64,000 bases of DNA from Ursus arctos (taxonomy: Eukaryota > Chordata > Mammalia > Carnivora > Ursidae), in assembly GCF_023065955.2 (NCBI RefSeq), contig NW_026622874.1, positions 24,981,772 through 25,045,771 on the forward strand, given 5' to 3'. Numbering within the stretch: the first letter of the stretch is position 1; every line of letters begins with the position of its first letter. Made by a program: the position numbers and the translations under genes. Below are positions 1 to 13,406 of this stretch, piece by piece. The notes under the pieces are model-generated. The model did no database searches and was not told the origin of the DNA. It saw only the letters and a program-made list of their open reading frames with translations.

Positions 1-880
1 TCCATTTGGGGTTTATTTCTGTGTCTGTCGAAGAAGGTGGTAAAATTTCATTCTTTTGCATGTAGCTGTCCAATTTCCCAGCACCATTTGTTGAAGAGAT
101 GGTCTTTTCCCCATTATATATTCTTGCCTCCTTTGTTGCAAACTAACTGACCATAAAAGTGTGGGTTTATTTCTGGATTCTTTATTCTGTTCCACTGATC
201 CATGTGTCTATTTTTATGCCAGTACCATACATTTTGATTATTACAGCTTTATAGTATACCCTGAAATCTGGGGTGTGATACGTCCAGCTTTATTCTATCT
301 CAAGATTGCTTAAGCTATGGGGGTTCTTTCTGGTTCCGTTCAAATTCTAGGATTATTTTCTCTAATTATGTGAAAAATGTTGTTGGTATTTTGATAGGGA
401 TTGCATTAAATCTATAGATTGCTTTGAGCAGTATGAGCATTTTAACAATAGTGGTTCTTCCCACCCATAAGCATGGAATATCTTTCCATTTATTTGTGTC
501 ATCTTCAATTTACTTCGTCAGTGTTTTATAGTTTTTAGAGTACAGATTTTTCATTTTGTTAGTTAAGTTTATTCCTGGGTTTTTATTATTTTTGGTGCAA
601 TTGCAAATGAGGTTGTCTTCTTAATTTCTCTTTCTGTGATTTCATCTTTAGTGTATTTCTTTTTTTTTTTTTTTAAAGATTTTATTTATTTATGTGACAG
701 AGAGACAGCCAGCGAGAGAGGGAACACAGCAGGGGGAGTGGGAGAGGAAGAAGCAGGCTCACAGCAGAGGAGCCCGATGTGGGACTCGATCCCGAAACGC
801 CGGGATCACGCCCTGAGCCGAAGGCAGACGCCTTAACGACTGCGCTACCCAGGCGCCCCATCTTTAGTGTATTTCTTAAG
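1..880 (-). mobile_element. LINE-1 ORF2 fragment, antisense, split by a SINEC
   Basis: The reverse complement is L1 ORF2: a frame at 13-195 contains LGNWTATCKRMKFYHLL, and the rest matches the reverse-transcriptase region. Many stops. The SINEC at 661-858 interrupts it, and a few tens of bases follow. Confidence 0.85.
661..858 (-). mobile_element. CAN-SINE (SINEC), minus orientation
   Basis: A T-rich run and AAGATTTTATTTATT lead, and the tRNA-like head (ggcgcc) is at the right end. It is flanked by an exact 18-bp duplication (catctttagtgtatttct, 643-660 and 859-876), so it inserted into the older antisense L1 here. It lies in the sense direction of CACNA1E. Confidence 0.93.
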
Positions 881-889
881 AAAATCCTA

Positions 890-1310
890 AGATTCTGACA
901 AATTCATTCTAAATTCATATGACACTATAATGTGCAAGGTTAGCCAATTTTAAAGACAAATGGAGAGGTGATGAATAGCACTATCGGTTATCAAAAACCA
1001 TTATAAAAATAAAGTCATTAATAGGATAGATAAATAATAGTGGGATAGAACAGGGAGCCTAAAAACAAACCATTCACATATGGAAACTCTGTATATGAAC
1101 AGAAGTAGCATTACAAGTCAGTGGACAAAAGATGTACTATTCATTAAATGGAGTTGAGAACTTAAAGAGAAATATATAGGCATATTCATTCATACCTCAC
1201 ATAACACACAAAAATAAATTTGAAAGGATTAGGACCTAAATAGGAAAAGCATAATTTTTAAATTGTACTAGAAAATATAAAATAAGCATTGTAGCCTTCC
1301 TGGAAAAAAG
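890..1310 (+). mobile_element. Degenerate LINE-1/HAL1-like ORF2 fragment, sense
   Basis: Contains diverged L1 landmarks (gggatagaacagggagcc, catatggaaactctgtatatg, acctaaataggaaaagcataa) and ends at a (AAAAG)n run at 1305-1330. It covers roughly the same ORF2 interval as the antisense fragment on its left, so it is a different element. Confidence 0.65.
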
Positions 1311-2126
1311 AAAAGAAAAGAAAAGAAAAAAACAGAGTGACCAATAAACATGTTGTCATATCTTCATCATAGTCTTGCTTTTTACTCCTGTACTGCATCT
1401 GTCTCAACTTCTATAACAAAATGTGGAGTCTGACTGCCTAAGAGACAATAAACTCTGTTCAGGTGGCTTCCAAAGACCCGGGCATGTTTAGGAGTCCCAA
1501 TTTTTCCCCACAAAATGATTAAAGCTGAAAAGGTTTGTAGAGAGGGAATGTCACTCTGTCACAATATAAGATAGGCATCAGTTCCATTTTTTCCATGCAA
1601 ACAAGTATTTCCTAACAGTTTTTAAGGATGAGAAAAAGCTATAAAATGAATGGTAAACAGATGTTCTCCATCTCTAATGAAGGAGATACACAAGGAAACC
1701 AAATTAACGTAGTAGCAGGGAGTATCTAGGTTAAGGTTCTGGGTTAAGAAAAAAAAATGTCCCCTAACTAAGAAGGTTTGAAATATTGTAATGCCAAGGA
1801 AAAAAGGCAATATATCCCCTTTCCTCAATTGCTTTGAAAATCAAATTAGTCATTCATCTTGGGGAGGGTGAAGAGCTAGTTTAAAGGGGATAAACTCTAA
1901 TTCATTCATTGATTAATTGAACCAAAAACAGAACCACTGATGAAGAAGAACTGATATGCATACAGTCATGGAGAATCCTGCTTTCCTAGAAGCTCCAAGC
2001 CTCTTACCTTTGATAGAGTACAGACAGAAAGACCATGTGCGACCTTCTCTGGCCCTGGGGAGTGGTCTGCACCAGCCTTCCACTGAGCAAGGAAGAAGCC
2101 TCCAACCTTTTGTATAAGGTGCTGGC

Positions 2127-2150
2127 CACACACACACACACACACACACA
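2127..2150 (+). repeat. (CA)12 microsatellite
   Basis: Perfect dinucleotide run. Confidence 0.95.
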
Positions 2151-3967
2151 TCCTGTTGTCCTACCATATGGGCCATGAATCATTCACAAAGCTTCTGAAT
2201 CAATTATTCATCCAAACCAAAGACCAAATGATTTGCTAATTGTCCAGGAAGGAGGGGTGAAGGGGGAAAAGAGGTTGATGGAAGGAAAAGGCATTGTGCC
2301 AATTTGACAATTGGCAGTGTTAATACTCCATTTATTTTAAACAAACAACAACAAAAAACACAAAGAAAGAAAATAGCCACTTCTAAGTTAATTGGATAAC
2401 TAATATGGGATACGGGCTGCCTCTGACGCAGGAGGGGAGAAACACACTGCCTTCCCCCAGAGTCCTAATCAAAGCATTCCATCCCGTGGCACCCCATTCT
2501 CTACCTGTAGCCTCACCACCCTCAGCTGGACTGGGAGGTCGATACCCACACACACTCTGCTACTGGGCCTAAGGTTGGGTCATGGTCCACATTTTTATTC
2601 CTGCTATGCTATGCGGGCTCATAGCTGGGAAACACACCTGGACAGATTCTAAGGGCAACTGGAGTACAAGGCTTAAGCTGGGTCCGTGATTCCCTCTCCC
2701 TCCTCAGTTCCATGGGCAGGTATGCACTGACCCTTGCTGTTCACCTCCTCATTCATTCCACATTTGTTGAGCAATAATTAGAGTTCTGAGAAAAGCCCAA
2801 GCTACCCTAGAGAAGAGAGAAAGGAAACATGATGCTCAATCTCAATGTAGAGACACGAGGGTCACAAGAATGACCAGAGAAGAGGCACAGTGCTTGCTAA
2901 TAAAGGGCAAACACAGATAAGTGTGGAGGGCATCCAGAGAAGGAAGGCACCTTTCTGGGGGTTTGGGTCTTGAACTGGTTTCCACAGACAGATCATCATG
3001 GCAGGGATTGGTAAAAGGCAGGCAGGATACAAACAAGGTCGTGTGACAGTGAGTGAGAGAACATGGGGAGAAGCTTCGAGATGAGAAAGGCACCGAGTCT
3101 GGCCCTGCTGGGGCAAAGAAACCATCTGCGGCAACAACACAAGTCAGGCAATGGACATGAGGACAAGGAGCGGAAGATTCAGTGGACACACATGGGGGGT
3201 TGCACGCTACAGTTTCTTTTCCACATCAAAGAAGAAAGGAACACTTGTCCACAGGTCCTGATCATAACAGAGATATGAAGAAAGAAATGATTCAGTTGCG
3301 CACATGACGACAGACCAGGGCAGAGGCGAACCTGAGGCTGGAAGTCAAGTTATGAGGCTCTGGTAGGGAACAGATCCACTGATGACAATCCCCACGAGGG
3401 GAGAGAAGGAAAGAGCCAGAGAGAAAAATAAGGTCTTGGATTGATGAAGACATCAAACATAACAAAAAGTCTACATGACAGGAAGGGTAATAAAACCCAC
3501 ATAAATTCTCAAGCTTGTAGGTTCCTTAGAGATCATTTAACAGAATAGTCCTGAAATGTGGGTCACAGGCTCCTTTAGTAAAATCTATGGACCCTTTCCC
3601 TGGGGGAAAATGCTCATATGTACCAACTTTTAATAGCATTTCAAACAGTTCAAGACTCCCTCAAGTCCATCCATCCAAAGCTTCCAGGCTGCAGGTGAGT
3701 AAACGGCAGCCCGGGCTGTGCCTCAGAAGGGCCTGGCAGTGCCTGGGACAGATCCCAGAATTTCGGACACACCTAAATGTCTCTTCCTCATAACCACACC
3801 GACTGGTAAAACCACTGATAGAAACAGTGATGTTGGAAAGCATGTCATTTTGTAGGAAAAGACCTCCTGTTCAAAGAAAAATGGAGGAGATAGCAAAAAA
3901 TAAAATAAAAAAATATAGTGAGAGAAGTCACCCTTCCTGGAATGTCTGTATGTGCTTACTAAAAAAA

Positions 3968-4005
3968 TAAGACAAGACAAGACAAGACAAGAAAAGAAAA
4001 GACAA
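3968..4005 (+). repeat. (GACAA)n / (GAAAA)n microsatellite
   Basis: Pentamer repeats with drift between gacaa and gaaaa. Confidence 0.85.
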
Positions 4006-4984
4006 AAGTGACCCTTTTATAATCCCTTGGCTTTTTGTTTTTGCTTTTGTTTTTAATGTACAATTAATTTTGGAAGGGGATTGCCTTTCAAAAACCATCA
4101 AGCAAGTTTTCTGTCCTCCCACCCTTCAGAGAAAGTACAGAGAAGACAATCTCAGTGTGCCCTGTTGGGAAATGGGTCTGCCTTCAAACAGCAGGCCAGG
4201 ATCATGAGTAAAATTAGGGCTGAGTGGCTGTCCTTGCTGTGGTAAATTCATTTCCAAATGTCCATCCAGGCCAAGGATTTGCATTCCAGAACTGGTGACC
4301 TGGGAGAGTTCATCTGCAGTAAATTCTTAAGGTTGGGTCCGGGCAAAGACAAGACCAAACCATGGTCAGGGTCAGGGGCTGGAAGTGCTAAGGTGAGGCG
4401 AAGAAAAGAGATTCCCTTGGAGCAGTTCACAGAAAGGCAGGGAAATACAGCCCTAGATCAGTTCGTAGAAACAAGCTATGGTCTCTCCAAAGGAAAGAAA
4501 CGGCTTTTAAATCCTTTTAACAAAACCACTGATAAAGAAAGCAAGCCACTAAAGGAACGACACACTGCTGTGCGGTTTGCATTTAAGAGTTCTGCTTACC
4601 ATAATGTTTGGGGTGGAGGATGCAGGTGAAAGTCCAGATGCAGATGTACCTCGTTGCAGCGTCAGGCAAGAATATATATGACCCATCAGCATGCACACAT
4701 ATGCACAGATCATAAACTATAAGCCTGTCCCTATCTTCTTTAAGAGCCTCGGCATTTCTTATTCTCATTTGTACTTCTTATTCTTTCTCTTCTCTATCTC
4801 ACCTCTCCAGGCTGGCAGCTGCCGGGGGCACCATCAAACTTTCATGGTCTCCCTTCTCTGCAGCACCATTGCCTGAATACAGATATCTGCATCAGGTGCC
4901 TCTACGACTCCTACTGATGGGTGAAAGGCATGGGAGAAGGCAGCAGTACGGCAGGTACCAGACACTCTCGGATATGCCACGCCT

Positions 4985-5120
4985 TGTAATCTCTACTCTT
5001 CCAGAAGACTAGTGTTTCCGTCTCTTTTGGTAGAGCAGAAAATTAAGACTCAGGAAGGGGAAGCAACAAGCCTACAGTCACATCACCAGTAAGGACCAGT
5101 ACCAGTACTTGATCTGTTCT
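4985..5120 (-). mobile_element. MIR-like fragment, reverse
   Basis: gcagaaaattaagactcagg, caagcctacagtcacatcacc: diverged complement of the MIR core. Confidence 0.5.
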
Positions 5121-5705
5121 GACCTTGAAGGGCGTTCTATGACAACACACAATATCTCACTGGAATTGACTGAGCCTGACCGCCAAACTGTCAGTTATGC
5201 AATAAGTATTAAAAACTCACTACAAATTCAGGATTAAGCTCAGTGCTGTACGTGTATGCATGCTTACAGCCTGCAAAGGAGTGGGGAAGGGGATGGAAGC
5301 TAAAACAAATAGATAAAAAGTAGATTCTCCATCGTAAGAATTTAATAATTTAATAATCCTGATAATTACAAGCAACTCATCTATAACATGCTAAGCAATG
5401 CAGGGAAAAATAAGAAAAAGAAAAATGGAAAAATTCTAATGAATAGCAAGCATATAAATGAAAGAAATGAAAACTAATAAATCCTCTATTACAATAAATA
5501 TTAATCTGTATATTCTCTCAGAAGAGGAAGACAGGTGTGTAACTGGAAAACAACACAAAAAAACTATCATGGGATTTTGATTATTGAAGTATGAAGGGAT
5601 GGGAAGCAAACAAGGAACTAGAGAAGAAATAAAATGGACCCATTTCTTGGAGTAAATAAATTTAAAACCAGAACTGGAAAGAGAATTTTTTTGAAAAGGG
5701 TAAGG

Positions 5706-5882
5706 GTGCTCAGCACCTGGGTGGCTCAGTCAGTTAAGCATCTGCCTTCGGCTCAGGTCATGATCTCAGGGTCCTGGGATCGAGTCCCGCATGAGGCTCC
5801 CTGCTCAGCGGGGAGTCTGCTGCTCCCTCTCCCTCTCCCCACTGCTCATGCTCTCTCTCTTAAATAAATAAATAAAATCTTA

Positions 5883-5938
<56 letters not shown>

Positions 5939-5957
5939 AAAAAAAGAAAGAAAAAGA
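5706..5957 (+). mobile_element. CAN-SINE (SINEC), plus orientation, with (GAAA)n tail
   Basis: tRNA-Lys-like head (cacctgggtggctcag), CT-rich middle, AATAAA signals, and a tail turned into a long GAAA microsatellite. Flanked by aaaagggtaagg at 5694-5705 and 5958-5969. It is antisense to CACNA1E. Confidence 0.93.
5884..5957 (+). repeat. (GAAA)n microsatellite
   Basis: About 15 near-perfect GAAA units, then imperfect AAAAG, grown from the SINEC A tail. Confidence 0.95.
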
Positions 5958-6344
5958 AAAAGGGTAAGGAGAAGAAAAGACCACACGCATCAGCCTAGCA
6001 TGGTTATTGTTCATAGCCAACTGACAGTGTGCCTTGTTTGATACAGACCTGTTTAATTACCATTGGGTGAATACAGTTATCTTTTATAACTTGAAACCGC
6101 CATCCTAGGTAAACGAAAAATTGTGAATACAGATCAAATACGAAGTGATTCTAGGACCCTAAAGCCCACCGAAGTTTCAGTACATTGTAGAAGCTAGTAT
6201 GACCTAGGGCAAGTAACAACAGACTAGAAATACAGGGACATCAACTTCCTCTCAGCTACACCAAGCATTTCTCTGGGGCTTAGAGTAACTCAAGGAATAT
6301 ATTTGCTCCTTTTGTGCCTCCCTTTCTTCATCATTTAAACTAGG

Positions 6345-6560
6345 GAATGGTAATAGATACTATTTATTAAAAACCTAGTATGTGCAAAGCACTGTGCCAA
6401 GTCCTTTACATACATCATATCAGGATGCTCTTAAAATACTCAGAACTACCCTGAATCCTTAATTTCCCAATGAGGAAACTAAAGCTAACACTAACTGGCC
6501 CAGTCACAGAGCCAGGTTCAGACTTCAGATGCAGAACTGTGTAATTCCATAGCCATTGCT
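6345..6560 (-). mobile_element. MIR element, reverse
   Basis: atgtgcaaagcactgtgcca, then aatgaggaaactaaagc and cacagagccaggttcaga: the complement of a MIR. Confidence 0.7.
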
Positions 6561-6864
6561 CTTCCCATCCTACCAGGCTGTCCTGCATTGCAACACCCAC
6601 CTATCTTAAAGAACTAAATGGAAACCTTGTCTAAAACAATTTTAAGATCAATATGATATCAAAAATCCAAAAATCAGTTGCTCTTTTAATCCCTTTTAAC
6701 AAAAGACGTTTTCCCAGTAACCAAAACCAAGTAGTGAGTTTCATATTCCCCTGGATAGGTTCTGACACACCAATAGATACATCCCTTTACCTTTGTTAGG
6801 TACGATGCATCAAGAGTAAAAAATCCAGAGGAGGCAGCCCCCACAATATATGTGTTAGGAAGAC

Positions 6865-7320
6865 AGTACAGCACCATGGCTAATGATACGGACTCTGGAA
6901 TCAGACTACCTCATTTAAATCCTGATTCCACCAACTAGTAGCAGCAGGATAAAAGGGAAATTATAGAACCCAGTGAAGGGGCGCCTGGGTGGCACAGCGG
7001 TTAAGCGTCTGCCTTCGGCTCAGGGCGTGATCCCAGCGTTGTGGGATCGAGCCCCACATCAGGCTCCTCAGCTGTGAGCCTGCTTCTTCCTCTCCCACTC
7101 CCCCTGCTTGTGTTCCCTCTCTCGCTGGCTGTCTCTATCTCTGTCAAATAAATAAATAAAATCTTTAAAAAAAAAAAAAAGAACCCAGTGAAGCTCTGGT
7201 TTCCTTATCCAATAGTGGTAATAATAGTATCTACCCCATACCATAGGGTGACTGTAAGAATTAAATGAGAAAATGCTTTAAAACGTTTAATGCAGTGCTT
7301 AGCACGGACCATTGGCTGTT
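6865..7320 (+). mobile_element. MIR element split by SINEC
   Basis: tctggaatcagactacctc on the left and ggtttccttatcc...cagtgcttagcac on the right are two parts of one MIR, separated by the SINEC at 6979-7180. Confidence 0.75.
6979..7180 (+). mobile_element. CAN-SINE (SINEC), plus orientation, near-consensus
   Basis: A complete element from gggcgcctgggtggc to a pure A tail after AATAAATAAATAAAATCTTT. Exact 13-bp target duplication gaacccagtgaag at 6966-6978 and 7181-7193. It splits an older MIR. It is antisense to CACNA1E. Confidence 0.95.
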
Positions 7321-10300
7321 AACTAAGTCAGCAGTCTTGGGTGACTGGGTAATCCCAGCTCTCTACCTATTCTTCTCCTCCCTGCCTCCTGACCTGGCAT
7401 CACTATGGCAAGGGCCAACTGGTGAATGAAAAAGCCTTCTTCCAGAGTTAGAAATATCAAGGAGACTGAATTATCTGGGCAATTCCTTTCTGAAGCTCCT
7501 TTCCTTAAGGTCATGAACTTGGAACGAAACCAGCCTCTTCCCTTTGAAAGAGACAGCTCTCCTAGATTCAGTTACAGAACCCCCTTACAGAAGGAGTGTT
7601 ACACGTTGCAGCAAGGAGCGACATAATTAACATCCCCAGGGACCGTTCCGATCCTCACCACAATAATAAATCCTTCTCCAAAGACCCTCCACAACCATTT
7701 ACTTGATACCAACTCCCCAATTTATTTGTTGTAGATGTACATGGACTGAACCTCTGACTTGTCAACGTTGTTTGTGCAAACTAAGAATAGAAAAGATATT
7801 AGTGAACTGAAAAGCTGGTCTTTCCTCCGAAACTAGCTTCTGATCTTCTGTCCTATTGGCTACGTGGTTTAGAGTTTGACAGATGGTAACCAGCAGCAAT
7901 ATCCAAGCCAACGTGGATATTTTATAAACTGCTCACCTGACTACTTCTGGGCTTTGTCATCTTAAACAGGAAAGCAACAATACAAAAATTACATGAAATA
8001 AAATAAACTGCTTGCTTCTAATCTTATCTTCAAACACTGATCAGAAGAGGTGGCAAAAGGCGTTCAGGGGCTGCTTCTAGTGTAAGTGTCAATAGAGCAA
8101 AATGAAACCCAATTCCTACTGACCTCCCATCTCCTTCTCAGTCAACTCCACTGCTATGCCTCTTACTACTCACAACTACGTCTTGTACACATTAAACTTA
8201 ATAAAGGTGGATAAATGGATAGATAGAAAGCCAAATGGACAGAACAAATTTATTGTCACAGTCTTTCCTCCTAATCAAGTGGTATTAAGTTCAAATTAAA
8301 ATTATCAATTTACATACAGCATCTCTATATCAGGCCAAAAGCTCTTTGAGGGTAGATATCTTATTATTGATCTTTTTAGCCCCAATATATAGCAAAATGT
8401 TCTGTACACACGTGGTAAATATTCCTTGAATCAGTAAGTATTTTTAGGAATTAGAAGAAGACATTTACTGTATATCTGCTATACATCAGACAATACATAC
8501 ATTTCTTATTTAACCCTCATATAGACAATGAAGAGGTCACTACTTGTCCTCTAAAATTGATGGTCTCCTTTCCACAGTGTGGGGTGTTTCTGGGAAGCAG
8601 CCACACGATTTAAGAGATGAGATCTCCCAGTCTCCTTTGCATCTATATTGAGTCATGAGGCTGGTCCTTGCCAATGGGATGTTAGTAGAAATTATTGTGT
8701 CACTTCTATGCCAAAAAATGTAAAAAATAAGCATGCCTTCTTCATACTCTCTCTTTCTACTCCCATCGAGGAGATGTAAACCATGGGAACCTAGAAGATG
8801 GCAGAGGCACCAGATAGAAGGGGACAGAAAGCAGAGGAAAGACAAGAACACACTGGCCTGTTCAAGGGCAAAGACATAAACCTAACCCACTGCAATCTGG
8901 GGGGTTGTTTCTGAGAGCTTCAAGTGCTACTCAATCTAGTACATAAAATGTTGCAAATGGGGTAGTTTAGATTTAAAAAACAAGGTTCAGATAGATTAAA
9001 TAACTTACCCAAAGCAACATCTCAATGGCAAAGCTGAAGTTCAAGCTCAGGTCCACCTAACACAAAAGTCCTTAGTCTTTCCACTATGTACTATTGGGGT
9101 GATTTGATGTTGGTAATGCATAGATACACACCTATGAAACCACTACTTCCCCCACTGCCAAGTGCAGTCCAGGCAATATCAGACTAAGCTTTCTTACTCC
9201 TCCCTAAGCCTCAACTGATAGTGGAGCTCCATGTGGGCAGGGACTATGACAGCTACATTACTGATATATTCAGCATCCAGTATAGTGCCTGGAATCCCAT
9301 ACACACTTAAATAACACATGCTGGTTTTTTAGATGGATGGATGGATAGTTGGATAGATGAATAGATGGATGGGTGTGTGAGGGTAAGAGTTGTCACTAGG
9401 ATAAATATGATGAAAAAGGACCAACCACTTCATCCCCTATCCCACATTCTCCTACAGCAAGGAACAAAGATGCTGAGAGTCTTTGTAGACTATCATAACT
9501 TCTTGCCCTGCATTTCAGGGAAAAGAGCTCTATCTGTAAAGATCTAACATTGCTCTCCTCTACCAAGCAGTAATCAAATCAAGGTCTATATTCAAGCTGA
9601 AAAATCTTGAGAAAAATAGATATTTCCTTTTAGGATAGTAAGACGAGATACATATACACACAGGGTGAAGGAAAGATAGGCATGCAACCGCTAAAAGAGA
9701 GTTAACCATCCAAGAAGGCATTTGTAATCAGTGGTAAAAGAACAAAGGATCCAAAGGCTGACCATGGGATACCTAACCCTAGACAGAGATCTGGGTGTCT
9801 CTGGCCTAACTTACATCCTTCCCATCTAGTCACTGCTAGAGACTGGACCGCCCAGCCTAGAACTAGACTATGTCCTCATCACATTGTACCTAGCTGCCCT
9901 ATGTCTATATATATATATGTCTATATATATTCTACTCCAACCAGACAGTTCCATTCATGAGTGCAATCCATTCGCTGTGTCTAACATCTACTTCTACTCT
10001 CCCCACCACACCTCCATCAGACTGAACGCCAAAACTCTATCAGCTTGACTAAAACCAGGCTTTAGCTTCAGACAAGTAATTTCCAATCAGAGACAAGAGT
10101 ACCAGGCATACACTCTCTGGGCCTCAACGCCTTCATCTGTAACAATGGGTCACACTAGATCAGTTCTTATCCTTTGAAGCCTGAGGCTCTCTTTTTTCAT
10201 GTCAAAATGTCAGACCCACTTTGCCCCCTGGAGGCGTTATTTCATTAGCATAGCCCCATAACAACTATCAAATAGATGTCATCTATTTCACATGCCAGCA

Positions 10301-11974
10301 CTACTACCACCCTCTGTTTTATAGAGATCCTCTATAGCATGTCATCCAGACACTGAGGCTTTCAGAAGCTGGGTCACTTGCCTACAACCACTCAGCTACT
10401 AAACAGTAGAGCAGAAATATGAATTCAGCTTTGCTTGTCTACAGAGCCCAAATTGTTAACACTATGCTATCGACTGAACGGAAAAAAAAAAAAAAAGCCA
10501 CTATTTATTCAACAATGCTTTTAAATACATTTATATTTTATAAATCACAATGGCACCCACACACTTTAGACAACTGATACTGTGGTACATATTTGTGGGA
10601 GACGTTGCTCAGAAAACAGCCAATGCTGGGTGTGGCCATGGATCTGCACACTCCCGTCATAATTCCAGGGCCCTCCAGAGTCCCAGAGCCCACAGACTGA
10701 AAACCACTGGAAGAGCTAGGTGACACTTTAGGTACATTCCTGCTTTCACTTTCTATCTGTGGTCCTAAAGTTTGAACTTCCGATGACTTCTTAGTGCATA
10801 GCTTCAGTCTGACTTCTGGTCAGGTACAACTCAGGGGAGTTGAAGTCAGGGAAGTCTTTCTCCCTCATTTGCAGTAGTACCCGGTCAAACCTCTGAGTTA
10901 TCATATTCCCAAAGACAGAACCTACCCCAAACTTGGATTTGTTTGTTGGAGAAGAGAGGCTGATGTCAAAGTTACTCTAGTAGAACTTTAAGGAGTCAGT
11001 CAGAATTATCATCCCCCCCCCACACACACACACCCCCACTCTCCATGGCACCTGCCTCCACCTTACCCAATCTTTTATTTTGAACGAATGTGAGAAATGA
11101 AAACAGAGAAGGGCTAGAGAGAGTCAGGAGAGGACAAAGAATGAACAGAGAGGAGGAAGCCGGAACACGAAGAAGTTGGCTGCACTCATCTGAAGGGAGG
11201 ATGTGGAATTTAAGTAGTAATTAGGAAAGACTGGGATAAGCAGTGAGCACCTCCCCATCTCCAGCACCAGAGCCTAGCTGTGAAGCATCCATCTGGGCAA
11301 CCAGTCTCTAGAACAGAGAATACAACACTTACCCAGAAAGGGAATCAGGAGGAGGCCTGTATTTCCCTTTTCCAAATGAGGACTGAGGACTCTTGCCCGA
11401 TGGGGCCCCTAAATCACAAAATGTTGTGTTTACGGTGGTTATTAACCAGAGTTCAATTGGGATCCAGATCCAGCATCATGATGTGTCACAGGCTTAGAGA
11501 GCAGGAAAAAAGAGAAACATCCCATAAACAAGCATGTGGGTTGGCTTGATCTTTTGACTATTGTTCTATCAGAAAAATAAAAATCATAATAATCATATAG
11601 CAATGTTCTTGCAAAAGCATTTTTAAAATAATTTCTCTGCTGAATATCAAAAATAAAAGCCCACACACTCATCAATTCTTACCCATTATTTGAATCAGTA
11701 GGAGATGCTCAGACTATGAACCCAGAAGGCAGGACTATGTCTCTGCTCTGGGCAAGATTAACAGATCTTTAGCATATAATGGGCTAGATTATAAGGTCTT
11801 GAGACTGGGTTTTGGTACAACTCCAAAAGGTTAAACAAAATTATAGTTGAGGGCCAGTGTTGGAAGGAGGAGGCAAGACAGAAGAGAGGGACTCTTGGAG
11901 GACACTAATTCTATGTACCTAATTTTGAGCAGACACAGAGTCATTCGGGGAAGTTGTTCTATCTTCTCGGCAAG

Positions 11975-12545
11975 CATTGTCCCATTGCCATTCATTTTCT
12001 GCAAACTTGTCCACTTCCCGACTTCAAACCATGCAGTGGCATCCCATGGAACATCCCTGATAATGCCAACATGGCCCTGAATGACACGGCCCCGTTCCCC
12101 TCTCCAGCCTCCCTCAGCTTACCCTCACCTCAGTCACAACGCAACAGGCCTGTTGGTCTTCTGTTTCCCAGACCTGATAGGCTCTCTCCCACCTCTAGCC
12201 CTTCGCATCTGCCCTACTCTCTGCCTGTACTCTTTTCATCCCACCCCCTTCCCTCTTGTCTTTTTTTCCTAGCCAAATGCTACCTAGTCTCCAACAACAG
12301 CAACTCTTTGAACATCCTCCCTCAGATTAGGTTAGGCTCCCAATTTAAAACCCTTCTAACCTCCTAACAGGTCTCCTTTGCAGCACTTTAAATACCATTA
12401 AATTTAAGTTTATTTAACATCTGTCTTTTCTGCTGGGCATCAAGCTCTAAGACAATAGAAAGGACATCTCTGTCCATGGCCGTATCCCTCGGAGTCAGCA
12501 CAATGTTCGGAACATGGAAGGTGCTCAACGAACACTGGCTGCCTC
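11975..12545 (+). mobile_element. LINE-2 3' relic
   Basis: atgcagtggcatcccatgga early and a 3' end with agctctaagacaatagaaag, gtcagcacaatgttcggaac and ggtgctcaacgaacactgg, the L2 terminal pattern. The middle is diverged. Confidence 0.6.
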
Positions 12546-13406
12546 CATCCTTCCTTCTTCCGGTGTCTTCCCTACCCTGCAATTCAGAGTTCCAGATGTG
12601 GGTGCTAGGCATGCTCAGCCCTGAGTGGGCCAGGCTGGGAGAGACATCATCCTGGTCATTCCTTTTCACCCAGACTTTTGATTCAGACCCAACAGCAAAG
12701 AAACGCCAGACCACCCCATTTCATTTCGGCTCCCCCATGGCCAGTTATGTGGCCCTGAGCTAAGGACCAACTCCGTAAGCCCAGCTTGTCTCCACAGGGG
12801 TGGGAGGAGGAGGTGAGATGCGTGGGACACCCACAGTGACGTAAATCATGAGACTTCAATGCAAATGCCATCTCAAGTGTGAAGCAGCCACACCTGTCTC
12901 TCAGCCTTCCAGTCACTGTCCCAGAGTTAGAAGCCAGAGAGAAAAGCCATGGCCTTGAGCTCCTCTCCTAACCACTGTGTCACCACTGCCCAGGCTCCTG
13001 ACAGAAGACTGGCAGCCGAGACAGAAGGAAATGAAAGACAAGGGTTGGAGGACGTCGGAGCTCGGCCTCCCCTGTCAGCTCTCCTCAGAGCAATAACTAG
13101 AGCTCTCTGATGGGACATTCCTGCTGAGGGAAGAGGGGCATTCTCTTCAGCCTTCCTTTGTGACAACCAGACCCCTCTCCTGTGTATATCTGTATGAAGT
13201 AGGGAGGAGAATGGCGGGCCAGAAGACGAAGCCAAGAAAAAATAAAATAAAGGTAGGGGAGCAGGGGAGCAGGGGGGCAGGGGAGTCTGGGTAAGGTAGT
13301 ACTTTCATTATTGATAAAGATTAAAAATGAAGGCCTTTGTTTCAACTGTTACTCTTGGAATTTCTTTGTTGTCGTTGATAATCACTGTAGAAGGATTTGA
13401 CTAGTT

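Noticed and set aside
4258..4629. 123-codon open frame on the plus strand
   Set aside because: No recognisable domain, inside a CACNA1E intron, with no codon or splice evidence. Likely chance.
5706..5880. SINEC heads considered as tRNA genes
   Set aside because: They retain tRNA-Lys-like box A/B texture but belong to full SINE bodies with A-rich tails and target duplications, and cannot fold as intact tRNAs.
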